Of a stretch of DNA of 17,036 nt, positions 7,961-14,662 are shown in pieces (positions within the stretch are counted from its first letter, which is position 1; the number at the start of each line of letters is the position of its first letter). The notes below the pieces were generated by a model. The model had not been told where the DNA came from. It saw only the letters and a list, made by a program, of their open reading frames with translations, and did not search any database. The translations under genes were made by a program, and so were the position numbers. The DNA is from Syntrophomonadaceae bacterium (lineage in GTDB: Bacteria; Bacillota_D; Dethiobacteria; DTU022): positions 1 through 17,036 of the forward strand of contig PXFD01000158.1 of NCBI GenBank assembly GCA_003564505.1, read 5' to 3'.

Positions 7961-8302
7961 ATGGATTTAATCAAAGAGGTTGAAAAACAAAACCTCAAAG
8001 AAGATTTGCCGCAATTTACTCCTGGCGACAGGGTAAAAGTGCATGTTAAGGTTGTCGAAGGCGGTCGGGAAAGAACCCAGGCTTTTGAAGGCGTGGTTAT
8101 CAGGCGCCAGGGCAGTGGAGCAAGAGAAACTTTTACCGTGCGCAGGGTCACCTTTGGTATTGGCGTAGAAAGAGTTTTTCCTGTCCATTCACCGTCAGTA
8201 AGTAAAATCGAAGTCGTTAAAAAAGGGCGGGTCAGGCGTGCTAAGCTTTACTACCTGCGTAAGCGGACCGGTAAGGCTGCCAGGATCAGGGAACGTCGCT
8301 AA
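7961..8302 (+). CDS. rplS: 50S ribosomal protein L19
   Basis: L19 is a large-subunit protein at the subunit interface, near bridge B8. The 113-residue product starts [19 protein letters not shown]. It carries the core [26 protein letters not shown], the motif [21 protein letters not shown], and the basic tail [18 protein letters not shown]. These are diagnostic of L19, and the length is typical. The ATG at 7961 was chosen over an in-frame TTG at 7940 that lies at the edge of the ribosome binding site. It sits 31 bp after trmD and 18 bp before lepB, in the same transcription unit. Confidence 0.97.
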   Translation: MDLIKEVEKQNLKEDLPQFTPGDRVKVHVKVVEGGRERTQAFEGVVIRRQGSGARETFTVRRVTFGIGVERVFPVHSPSVSKIEVVKKGRVRRAKLYYLRKRTGKAARIRERR

Positions 8303-8320
8303 AAAACGGAGTTGATATAG

Positions 8321-8848
8321 TTGAGCAGATGGGGAGAGATCTGGGATTGGACTAGATCTATACTTATAGCGATAGTATTAGCCCTCTTGATCAGGTTGTT
8401 TTTGTTCGAAGTATTTGTGGTTGAGGGCAGATCTATGTATCCTACCCTGCATGAAACTGAACGGCTGATGGTCAACAAAGTTGTATATCACTTTGATGAG
8501 CCAGGTTATGGTGATATTGTTGTCTTTGAATTTGAGCCGGGGCGTGACTTTATTAAGCGCGTTATTGGCATTGAAGGAGATAAAATTGAAATTGCCAGCG
8601 GTCGTGTATATGTAAATGGGCAGTTGCTTGATGAGCCTTACCTGCTGACCGATATGGATTTATATGATTATGGCCCTGTTGAAGTGCCTGAAGGTTATTA
8701 CTTTGTAATGGGTGATTACAGGCAAAACAGTATGGACAGCAGGGACCCCCGGGTCGGTTTTGTTTCCCGTGAAGATCTTAAGGGACGTGCCTTTTTCATA
8801 TTTTGGCCACCCTGGGAAGCACGTTTAATTTCTTCAAAGGGGGATTAA
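8321..8848 (+). CDS. lepB: Type I signal peptidase (SipS/LepB family)
   Basis: Signal peptidase I cleaves signal peptides from Sec- and Tat-exported proteins at the outer face of the membrane. The 175-residue protein has a single N-terminal membrane segment (about residues 13-34) and then box B GRSMYPTL with the catalytic Ser38. Box D RDFIKRVIG carries the general base Lys79, and box E GDYRQNSMDSRDPR-GFV lies near the C-terminus. One membrane span and a short length are the Gram-positive type. The TTG at 8321 is preceded by CGGAG. The upstream TTG at 8312 runs into a stop after one codon, so it cannot be used. Its place among SRP genes groups targeting and signal-peptide removal in one operon, an arrangement I recall from other Clostridia. 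Confidence 0.95.
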   Translation: MSRWGEIWDWTRSILIAIVLALLIRLFLFEVFVVEGRSMYPTLHETERLMVNKVVYHFDEPGYGDIVVFEFEPGRDFIKRVIGIEGDKIEIASGRVYVNGQLLDEPYLLTDMDLYDYGPVEVPEGYYFVMGDYRQNSMDSRDPRVGFVSREDLKGRAFFIFWPPWEARLISSKGD

Positions 8849-8850
8849 CC

Positions 8851-9711
8851 TTGACTAACAAAGGCCAGTGGTACCCGGGTTCAATGGCCAAAGCATTAAA
8901 TACCCTTCGCCAGGACATTAAGATAGTCGATCTGGCCGTTGAACTGCTGGATGCTCGTATACCGGTTAGCAGTCGCAATCCGGCCCTCAGGAAATTGCTT
9001 CAGGGCAAAAAACACCTTGTGCTCTTACACAAAGCAGATCGGGCAGAAGATGGAATAACAGAAAAATGGTTAGCTTACTTTAAAGACATGGATCAACAAG
9101 CCATGTCTTTTAGTGTTCATAACAAAAAATATTTAAAGAGTTTTCTCCAGTTTATAAAAACCGAAGAAGAAAACCTGCGGCCCGGCAGGATCAAGCGTCC
9201 CCTGCGGATGATGTTTGTGGGCATACCTAATGTAGGCAAGTCAACCCTGATTAACCACTTTGTCCATAAAGCTGTTACAAGGACCGGCAATCAGCCTGGT
9301 GTTACCAGGGGCAGGCAGTGGATAAAAATAACCCCCGGGCTGGAACTGTTGGATACTCCCGGTATTCTCTGGCCGAAAATTACTGAATCGTCGACCTGGC
9401 CACTTGCCGCTGTTGGCGCTATGCCGCCCAGCCGTCTTGATCAGCAGGGTATTGCCCTATGGTTGCTGGATATATACAAGGAAAAAGGAAAAGAAGATCT
9501 GTTATCCAAACGTTATGGCCAGCTCGGCACCAGCAATTCTGAAGCAATGCTGGAGCAGATCGGCGCAGCTCATGGCTGCCTGCAAACTGCCGGCCAGGTT
9601 GACCTGGAAAGGGCAAGCGCCTTAGTGCTAAGAGATTTCCAGGCTGGTTCTCTCGGTCGCCTGACTCTTGAGGAACCAACGGAAACATTCAATGTTCAAC
9701 AAGAAGAGTGA
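8851..9711 (+). CDS. rbgA: Ribosome biogenesis GTPase RbgA (YlqF), with altered key residues
   Basis: RbgA is a circularly permuted GTPase that promotes a late step of 50S assembly. The 286-residue product begins MTNKGQWYPGSMAKAL, contains ELLDARIPVSSRNP, G1 GIPNVGKS (124-131), a G2-like PGVTRGRQW and G3 DTPGILWPK (168-176), and ends with the family's helical RNA-binding domain. The start is TTG 8851, 7 nt after AAGGGGG at 8837-8843. The longer frame from 8803 overlaps lepB and adds unrelated residues. Two positions are unusual. The His of WFPGHMAKA (His9 in B. subtilis) is Ser11 here, and the G4 motif NKAD is HKAD, with His60 encoded by CAC at 9028-9030. Order and length are otherwise normal, and the identity is secure. 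Confidence 0.94.
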   Translation: MTNKGQWYPGSMAKALNTLRQDIKIVDLAVELLDARIPVSSRNPALRKLLQGKKHLVLLHKADRAEDGITEKWLAYFKDMDQQAMSFSVHNKKYLKSFLQFIKTEEENLRPGRIKRPLRMMFVGIPNVGKSTLINHFVHKAVTRTGNQPGVTRGRQWIKITPGLELLDTPGILWPKITESSTWPLAAVGAMPPSRLDQQGIALWLLDIYKEKGKEDLLSKRYGQLGTSNSEAMLEQIGAAHGCLQTAGQVDLERASALVLRDFQAGSLGRLTLEEPTETFNVQQEE

Positions 9712-9741
9712 TCGTTATGTTCATTATTAGGAGAAATTGCT

Positions 9742-10512
9742 GTGTCATTTGATAAGTTAACTGTCGCTGAAATTAAAGCATACCTGTCAGAGCAGGAAGA
9801 ACTGAGCCCCCGTGATGAAGAGCTGCTGCTGGCTGATAAAAGGCAGGGAGTTTTAAACCTGCTGCAGTCTTATCAACGGAGAAAGCAGAGGACTGCAGCA
9901 GAAATAGATCGCCTGCAGAAAATGCTGAATGAAGAGAATTACTTAATGGGAAAAGGTTTTATGGTTGTTGCCGGTACTGACGAAGCCGGCCGGGGGCCGC
10001 TGGCAGGACCGGTTGTAGCTGCTGCAGTAATACTCGACCCGGGTAATTGTATTTTTTCCGGCTTAAATGATTCGAAAAAGCTTGCTAAAGCTTCTCGCGA
10101 AAGATTATTTGATCAGATTGTCATCAGCGCTCGTTCTTACGCTATTGCCAGCGCTTCACGTGCAGAAATTGATCAACATAACATTCATGCAGCTTCATTA
10201 ATTGCTATGAACAGGGCCCTGGTAAAGCTATCCATTGAGCCGGACTATGTACTGGTCGATGGTTTTGCAATTAAAGGGTGCCCCTTCAGGCAGAAGGCAA
10301 TAAAAGGCGGAGATGCTCTTTCTATGTCTATTGCCGCTGCTTCTGTTTTGGCCAAAGTAGCCAGGGATAGAATTATGGATGATTTACATGCAAAATATTC
10401 GCAGTATGGCTTTAATCAAAACAAGGGATATGGAACTGAAGAGCATCGTCAGGCGCTTCAGCAGTTTGGCCCCTGTCCCGAGCATCGCCGATCATTTAGG
10501 CTAGTTGATTAG
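9742..10512 (+). CDS. rnhB: Ribonuclease HII
   Basis: RNase HII removes single ribonucleotides and RNA primers from DNA. The 256-residue protein has an N-terminal extension of about 70 residues, as in B. subtilis RnhB, and then the catalytic domain. The motif GTDEAGRGPLAGPV carries Asp80 and Glu81, VDGF carries Asp173, and GGDALSMSIAAASVLAKVARD carries Asp191. Together these complete the DEDD metal site. KGYGTEEH and FGPCPEHRRSF close the domain. The start is GTG 9742, 8 nt after AGGAG at 9729-9733. It follows rbgA by 30 bp, the usual ylqF-rnhB order, and is the last gene of the tight cluster before a 103-bp gap. Confidence 0.96.
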   Translation: MSFDKLTVAEIKAYLSEQEELSPRDEELLLADKRQGVLNLLQSYQRRKQRTAAEIDRLQKMLNEENYLMGKGFMVVAGTDEAGRGPLAGPVVAAAVILDPGNCIFSGLNDSKKLAKASRERLFDQIVISARSYAIASASRAEIDQHNIHAASLIAMNRALVKLSIEPDYVLVDGFAIKGCPFRQKAIKGGDALSMSIAAASVLAKVARDRIMDDLHAKYSQYGFNQNKGYGTEEHRQALQQFGPCPEHRRSFRLVD

Positions 10513-10615
10513 TATGCAGAATGTTTTCGTCAACTTATCAAAACCTTGCTCACCAATCATTTGGATGTTTTTAGTATGAAGCTAAACAAGTTTATTTATC
10601 TACGGGAGATTTAAG

Positions 10616-10987
10616 ATGACCTTGATGCGTCAAAAGGTAGGGCAAAAGGGAGAACAGGCAGCGCGGGATTATTTGGAAAAACAGGGCTACAGTATTATTG
10701 AAACCAACTATCGCTGCAGGCTGGGTGAGATTGACATAATTGCCAGGGATGAAGACATGGTTGTCATAGTTGAAGTGCGTGCTAAGACGGGACTAAATTT
10801 CGGCCGACCGGAAGAATCTATTAACCAGGAAAAAGCAAGAAAGCTGCACCGCCTGGCACTACAATATATCCAATCAAATTATCACCGTGAGATATCTTCC
10901 CGTATAGACCTAGTTGCCGTTATGATCGAGAAGAGCTCCGGCCTGGTGAAAGATATTAAGCATATCAAAAACATTTTAGCGGGGTGA
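10616..10987 (+). CDS. yraN: YraN-family protein (UPF0102), endonuclease-like fold
   Basis: This is a 123-residue member of the YraN/UPF0102 family, predicted to adopt a restriction-endonuclease-like fold. No defined cellular role is established, although links to recombination and DNA uptake have been proposed. The hallmark segments are GQKGEQAARDYLEKQGY, TNYRCRLGEIDIIARD and VVIVEVRAKTGLNFGRPEESIN. The conserved Glu, Asp and E-x-K/R positions could form a nuclease centre. The ATG at 10616 follows GGGAG at 10604-10608. It stands 103 bp after rnhB, where I see no convincing promoter or terminator. Its stop overlaps the ribosome-binding region of the next gene, so the pair is probably cotranscribed. 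Confidence 0.9.
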   Translation: MTLMRQKVGQKGEQAARDYLEKQGYSIIETNYRCRLGEIDIIARDEDMVVIVEVRAKTGLNFGRPEESINQEKARKLHRLALQYIQSNYHREISSRIDLVAVMIEKSSGLVKDIKHIKNILAG

Positions 10988-10992
10988 TCTGG

Positions 10993-11466
10993 ATGCGATA
11001 CATTGCCGTTATAGGTGGTTCAAGCTGCAGCGAAGAAGAAAAAAAGACAGCCTTTGAAGTGGGAAGTGAAATTGCCCGAAATGAATCTGTGCTGGTGTGT
11101 GGTGGAGGTTCGGGTGTAATGGAAGCTGCTGCTGAGGGAGCTCGTTCGGCTGGCGGCACAGCATTAGGAGTGCTACCCGGCGGAAGGACAAGTGAAGGCA
11201 ATCGCCATCTCACTTTTGCGATAGCAACCGGCCTGGGAGAAGCGCGTAATGCGATCATAACCAGAACAGCAGATGCAGTCATTGCCATTGGCGGTGAATA
11301 CGGGACCTTATCAGAAATTGCCCTTGCCTTAAAAATGGGTAAACCTACAATTGGTTTAAACAGCTGGGTGCTGCAGCCACCCCATTGTTTAAAGAGCGAA
11401 CTTATCCCCGCCGGTTCAGCCAGGGAAGCGGTAGAAAAGGCTCTTGCATTGTCTGCCAGGGCATAA
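10993..11466 (+). CDS. LOG/lysine-decarboxylase-like Rossmann protein (TIGR00725 type)
   Basis: This is a 157-residue Rossmann-fold protein related to the DprA/LOG superfamily. In LOG proteins the fold cleaves nucleoside 5'-monophosphates to free base and ribose phosphate. The beginning MRYIAVIGGSSCSEEEK, the loop CGGGSGVMEAAAEGA and the motif GGEYGTLSEIALALKMGKP are characteristic of the short TIGR00725 group. The LOG signature PGGxGTxxE is only partly kept (GGEYGTLSE), so the enzymatic activity is not assured. The ATG at 10993 is chosen, 6 nt after the ribosome binding site GGGGTGA. The in-frame GTG at 10984 lies inside that site and overlaps yraN. It is the last plus-strand gene before a convergent amidase. 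Confidence 0.82.
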   Translation: MRYIAVIGGSSCSEEEKKTAFEVGSEIARNESVLVCGGGSGVMEAAAEGARSAGGTALGVLPGGRTSEGNRHLTFAIATGLGEARNAIITRTADAVIAIGGEYGTLSEIALALKMGKPTIGLNSWVLQPPHCLKSELIPAGSAREAVEKALALSARA

Positions 11467-11503
11467 GTTATAGGAATAGAAAGCAGGAAGCCTTCTTTGT
11501 AGC

Positions 11504-11704
11504 CTAGTCTGCAAATTCCAGGAAGTATGCTTCAATCCCTTCCATCATGGCCCGGGCAAATTCTTCCTGGCCCCGGGGATGGAGGATGTGCCAGTTATCT
11601 ACAGGATGCATCATGTAGCCTGCTTCGACTAAAACGCAGGGGAACTGAGTGTATCTGGTTACCGCAATATTCCTTCTCCAGGTATACAAAGCCGGCAGGT
11701 CCAT
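11504..11704 (-). pseudogene. Detached C-terminal piece of the first amidase (66 codons)
   Basis: This minus-strand frame directly follows the TAA that ends the upstream 675-codon frame and is in phase with it. It encodes the end of the Amidase_3 domain. The segment CVLVEAGYMMHPVDNWHILH holds the catalytic glutamate (residue 27) that corresponds to Glu708 of the intact paralogue at 14663-16900. Its first codon ATG touches the upstream stop (TAAATG), so termination-reinitiation could in principle yield a separate small polypeptide. There is no ribosome binding site of its own that I recognise. The simplest reading is the 3' remnant of a gene broken by one nonsense codon. Most of it lies in a 95-bp tract nearly identical to the paralogue. 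Confidence 0.75.
11535..11629 (-). repeat. 95-bp near-identical tract, copy A (3' end of amidase 1)
   Basis: This tract matches 14688-14782 at 93 of 95 positions by direct reading, without gaps. It encodes the conserved end of the Amidase_3 domain (VEAGYMMHPVDNWHILHPRG and onward). Identity drops abruptly outside the tract, which points to a short gene-conversion or recombination event between the two amidase copies. Confidence 0.85.
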
Positions 11705-13732
11705 TTATTCTGTTACTGTGTCAAGCATGATATGGGCCAATTTTTCGTTGTGGTCATAGTTGTAAAGGGTCATTATTCCGTGGGTATTTACTGCATCCGC
11801 GCCGTGGCCGTGGGCGTTGGCGTGAACACTAATGAAAAAGTCAGTTTCATCTATAAATTCTGCTTTGGGGCGATCGTAAAGATCTACATCTACATCTTCA
11901 GTTCGGGACATGATCACATCCGCACCTTCGTCCAGAAGGAACTCTTCTAGATAAAGGCTCATGTTAAGAACAACATCTTTTTCATAAAGATCACCCGGCC
12001 CGGGTGCGCCCGGATCTTCGCCTCCGTGCCCGGGATCAATTACTATGGTTTTTCCTTGCAATGGATTTTCTTTATCTACCCGGGGCGGTTTGTCGAGCTC
12101 AAAAACCAGGGCGGTCTCTTCCCACGAGGGGGTAAAACCGGTAAAGCCTTGATCAAGCTTTATTGTTAATACCAGGGCATTGGGTTCCCCTGCCATGGGC
12201 TCGAGGGTTAACTCCTGCACCGAATCAGGCTTTTCCGGCATTGCCAGATCTTCAACCCTGCCTATCCCGTACATTTTGATCTCCAGCTGATCCATTCCGC
12301 TGTCAACGAGGAAAGGAAACCGCTCGTCCGCGTTGAAGCAAAGGCTTACTTTTTCGTCGGTTTCTGTTATTTCGATACCGGACAATACCGGGTCCAGGAG
12401 ATCTTTGTCTTCCAGTTCGCGGACTGCGTCTTTATGAAGCAGGTAGGTGTCGTTTTCTTCAAGTCTTACCCGGTAATAGCTCCCTGAGACTCCCACAGCT
12501 TCAAAACGGGTTCCTTCAGTCAGGTAACTGGCGATGTTGTCGGGGTAACCGGTGCCGCCCTGGGTGTTGGAATAAAGCTGGTAAGTATCATCTTGGATAA
12601 TCCTAAACCAGCCTGAAAATTTCAGTTCTGGTTCCTCCTTGACCTCTAAAACTTTATAGGGAAGATCGGAAAGGAAGGCCACTTTTCCCGGCAGTTCCCG
12701 GTTCACCTGTTCCCCGTCTTTATCTAAAGTTACACTAACAGGCATGAAGTCAGAGACTCCTTCAGCAGTAGCGTCATTAGCGCTTACTGTGTATTCAGCG
12801 AAATAAATACCTCCTCTGCCCGGAGGGCCACCAGGGTATTCTAATTCTGTCATTTGAACATTATTGCCTTCACCAATTTGATAATTGGCCGTGGCTCCAG
12901 GACTTCCCCGGGCTACTATCTTCAAGGTTTCTCCCGGGTTTATAATCTGGTTTTCTTCAGGTATTAAATGAGAGGAGTGAATTTTCAGGGGTTCTTCCGG
13001 CATGGTTTGCAAACCTTCCGGGTAAATAACTGTTCTTTCAATTATGGTGGTTTCAACACCGTCACTGGCTTCTACCCCAACGGTATATTCCTCGCCACGG
13101 GGAAGCTCGACCATGGTAAGAAAGTTTCCGGTTTTTCTGTTTAACATGTCCACCGGTTTCCCGTTTACGGTTACATCAACCTGTGAATAGGACTGGGTAG
13201 TTCCGAAAACAAATAAAGAATCTGCATAATAGCTAACCTGGTATTCAGGTGGGTAAGAAACATGCAAGAGCGGCCCTGCTTGCTCTTCGTCTATTTCCGG
13301 ATCAAATTCCTGCGGGGTGGAAATAATCACTTCTCTTGTTTCTTCATTCCATTCTACAAAGACTCCCAGAGCTTCCGCAGTCGGTTCTACTGGTGTATAG
13401 ACTGTATCATCAAACAGTTTTACCGGAGTTTTCCAGGTAAAAGTTTCACCGTCGATTGTTACTTCATGACTGCCGGCGGGGAGGTGAACCTCGAATTCGC
13501 CGAGGCTGCCGGAGAATACCTCACTGCCGGGATCCCACCTTGTGTAGGCGCCCAATCTTTCAAAGACGGGTTGCGCGGGAACAAATATTACTTCATCTTC
13601 TATTATTACCGGGTCGTCAAGCTCGATTAGCTCATCGTTAATTACAAGATCAATAATCCTGGCCTGATAAACCAGAAAAACTGAAACGCCCACTATGGAG
13701 ATAATCACAATGACCAACAAAATCTTTTTCAT
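11705..13732 (-). CDS. Membrane-anchored N-acetylmuramoyl-L-alanine amidase, ended early by an in-frame TAA
   Basis: The 675-residue product has an N-terminal membrane anchor (residues 4-22) and a copper-amine-oxidase-N-like stalk (about 28-140). Ig-like modules (about 155-355), an SH3-like segment (about 365-440) and an AMIN-like region (about 448-550) follow. It ends inside a C-terminal Amidase_3 domain. Zinc ligands are visible: His569 in DPGHGG, Glu584 in YEKD and His637 in SVHANAH. The frame stops at TAA (11705-11707) where the intact paralogue has Arg681. The catalytic Glu is therefore lost to the next frame, and the protein as written should be inactive. The 675 residues otherwise align with the paralogue throughout without frameshift. 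The ATG at 13732 follows GAGGGTGA. It may be a young pseudogene, a peptidoglycan-binding protein without activity, a split enzyme or a sequencing error. Confidence 0.88.
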   Translation of the reverse strand: MKKILLVIVIISIVGVSVFLVYQARIIDLVINDELIELDDPVIIEDEVIFVPAQPVFERLGAYTRWDPGSEVFSGSLGEFEVHLPAGSHEVTIDGETFTWKTPVKLFDDTVYTPVEPTAEALGVFVEWNEETREVIISTPQEFDPEIDEEQAGPLLHVSYPPEYQVSYYADSLFVFGTTQSYSQVDVTVNGKPVDMLNRKTGNFLTMVELPRGEEYTVGVEASDGVETTIIERTVIYPEGLQTMPEEPLKIHSSHLIPEENQIINPGETLKIVARGSPGATANYQIGEGNNVQMTELEYPGGPPGRGGIYFAEYTVSANDATAEGVSDFMPVSVTLDKDGEQVNRELPGKVAFLSDLPYKVLEVKEEPELKFSGWFRIIQDDTYQLYSNTQGGTGYPDNIASYLTEGTRFEAVGVSGSYYRVRLEENDTYLLHKDAVRELEDKDLLDPVLSGIEITETDEKVSLCFNADERFPFLVDSGMDQLEIKMYGIGRVEDLAMPEKPDSVQELTLEPMAGEPNALVLTIKLDQGFTGFTPSWEETALVFELDKPPRVDKENPLQGKTIVIDPGHGGEDPGAPGPGDLYEKDVVLNMSLYLEEFLLDEGADVIMSRTEDVDVDLYDRPKAEFIDETDFFISVHANAHGHGADAVNTHGIMTLYNYDHNEKLAHIMLDTVTE

Positions 13733-13769
13733 TATTATTCACCCTCGAGGAAAAATTTAACTTCCGGTA

Positions 13770-13804
13770 AATACTGCTTGCATATAAAAAGCGCAAGCAG
13801 TATT
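13770..13804. repeat. Perfect 12-bp inverted repeat in the amidase 1 leader
   Basis: AATACTGCTTGC (13770-13781) and GCAAGCAGTATT (13793-13804) are perfect inverted complements around an 11-nt loop. On the minus strand this gives a stable stem in the untranslated leader of amidase 1, ending about 37 nt before its ATG. It is not followed by a clean T-tract on the minus strand. On the plus strand a T-rich stretch follows, but no plus-strand gene ends nearby. A leader hairpin, an operator, or a remnant of a small palindromic element are all possible. Confidence 0.6.
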
Positions 13805-13856
13805 GTTTGTTTTCGGACAAGGTTAGGATTTCGAAGTGGATTTATTATTTGGAAAG

Positions 13857-13883
13857 AAAATATAATTTGAAAAGCCCTGTCAA
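13857..13883 (-). promoter_or_regulatory. Possible promoter for amidase 1
   Basis: On the minus strand a perfect -35 box TTGACA lies at 13883-13878. The best -10 candidate is TATTTT at 13862-13857, with a short 15-bp spacer. TATATT overlaps it with a 13-bp spacer. The -35 is convincing but the spacing is not optimal, so this is a weak call. A start near 13850 would give a leader of about 118 nt containing the 12-bp inverted repeat. Confidence 0.38.
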
Positions 13884-13983
13884 GAATGATGAAATGAAGA
13901 AACTGTTAACTTATATATCAATACTAAAGGATTAGTGGAAATATTTCAACCTTTCGCTGGCATTTTAAATTATGATGCAATGC

Positions 13984-13998
13984 GATATTTTTAATATC
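13984..13998. promoter_or_regulatory. Small palindrome just upstream of the MORN promoter
   Basis: GATATT (13984-13989) and AATATC (13993-13998) form a perfect 6-bp inverted repeat with a 3-nt centre. It ends 2 bp before the -35 box at 14001. The position is typical of an activator or repressor site, but AT-rich palindromes of this size also arise by chance. Confidence 0.3.
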
Positions 13999-14000
13999 AA

Positions 14001-14029
14001 TTGACATTAAATCAAATTACGCATATAGT
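14001..14029 (+). promoter_or_regulatory. Consensus sigma-A promoter for the MORN lipoprotein gene
   Basis: TTGACA at 14001-14006 and TATAGT at 14024-14029 are separated by exactly 17 bp. The -35 matches the consensus completely and the -10 at five of six positions. The predicted start near 14036 gives a leader of about 105 nt before the ATG at 14141. This is the best promoter in the accessory region. Confidence 0.75.
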
Positions 14030-14140
14030 TTATTAGTATAAAAATCAAAGTGAAAAAATATAAAAGTTGCAGCATAAGATAGTTGAAGTCCAGTTAAAGT
14101 GATAAATTGCGGCCAACGATAATATATTGAGGGTGATAAG

Positions 14141-14629
14141 ATGAACAGAATTATACTTAAACGTATTGGACTTGTTATAATCATAATTGGTATGTTCCTT
14201 ATTTTGGGCTGTGGCGGTGATGAAGAAGTACTTGAACCCTTGACATATGTTGGAGAAGTAAAAGATGGTGAACCACATGGAAAGGGAACTTTTATATGGC
14301 AAGACGGGAGAAAATATGAAGGAGATTGGAAAGAGGGAAAGACTCATGGTCAGGGGACGATGACTTTCCCCGATGGAGCTAAATATGATGGCGAATATAA
14401 AGATGGTAAACCTACCGAGGGAACATTTTTCTATACAGATGGAAGAGAGTATACGGGTGAATGGAAGGATAACATGCCTCATGGCCATGGGTCAATGACT
14501 AAACCCGATGGAGAAAATTATACGGGTGAATGGAAAGAAGGTATGCCCCATGGTCAGGGGACGCATTCCTATCCGGATGGAAGCGTCGAAATAGGCCGGT
14601 GGGAGGAAGGCGAATATGCAGGTGACTAA
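14141..14629 (+). CDS. MORN-repeat lipoprotein
   Basis: This 162-residue protein has a lipoprotein signal peptide and MORN repeats. A basic start (MNRIILKR), a hydrophobic core (9-22) and the lipobox ILGC predict lipid attachment at Cys24 on the outer face of the membrane. From Tyr36 there are five MORN units of 22-23 residues, starting at Y36, Y59, Y82, Y104 and Y127, with the pattern Y-x-G-E-W-K-D-G-x-x-H-G-x-G-T. A partial sixth unit (IGRWEEGEY) follows. The third unit lacks one residue and its HG. MORN arrays form extended beta-hairpin sheets linked to membrane or protein binding, but no enzymatic function is indicated. The ATG at 14141 follows GAGGGTGA. The gene lies between two paralogous amidases on the opposite strand, suggesting an envelope role, which is inference. 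Confidence 0.9.
   Translation: MNRIILKRIGLVIIIIGMFLILGCGGDEEVLEPLTYVGEVKDGEPHGKGTFIWQDGRKYEGDWKEGKTHGQGTMTFPDGAKYDGEYKDGKPTEGTFFYTDGREYTGEWKDNMPHGHGSMTKPDGENYTGEWKEGMPHGQGTHSYPDGSVEIGRWEEGEYAGD
14246..14587 (+). repeat. Tandem MORN-coding repeats (five units of 66-69 bp)
   Basis: Five consecutive coding units of 69, 69, 66, 69 and 69 bp encode the MORN array. Some DNA identity remains between units. The 14-base string TACGGGTGAATGGA occurs in units 4 and 5, and CATGGTCAGGGGACG in units 2 and 5. This suggests partial sequence-level duplication within the array. Confidence 0.8.
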
Positions 14630-14662
14630 TAAAATATGCGTGTTATTCCGGGCAGAACCATA

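Larger units (their letters stand above)
13733..14140. other. AT-rich divergent intergenic region between amidase 1 and the MORN gene
   Basis: This stretch of 408 bp contains no credible gene. It carries a 12-bp inverted repeat (13770-13804), a possible minus-strand promoter for amidase 1 (13857-13883), a small palindrome (13984-13998), and a strong plus-strand promoter for the MORN gene (14001-14029). It also holds both ribosome binding sites, each reading GAGGGTGA. The region is markedly richer in A and T than the genes on either side. Confidence 0.8.

Noticed and set aside
10513..10615. Possible promoter or hairpin in the gap between rnhB and yraN.
   Set aside because: TTGCTC and TAGTAT are present but 20 bp apart, and the only pairing (CCAA/TTGG) is trivial. 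I see nothing convincing in this gap.
11480..11498. Small stem (AAAG-C-AGG, loop AAG, CCT-T-CTTT) between the convergent Rossmann gene and amidase 1.
   Set aside because: It has only seven paired positions with a mismatch and no T-tract on either strand, so I do not call it a terminator.
14045..14488. 147-codon open frame on the minus strand opposite the MORN gene.
   Set aside because: It is a shadow of the MORN repeats and the AT-rich leader, with no ribosome binding site and no recognisable protein features.
14246..14587. Regular 66-69-bp periodicity considered as a CRISPR or VNTR array.
   Set aside because: The periodicity is explained by in-frame MORN protein repeats. There are no constant repeats with unique spacers.
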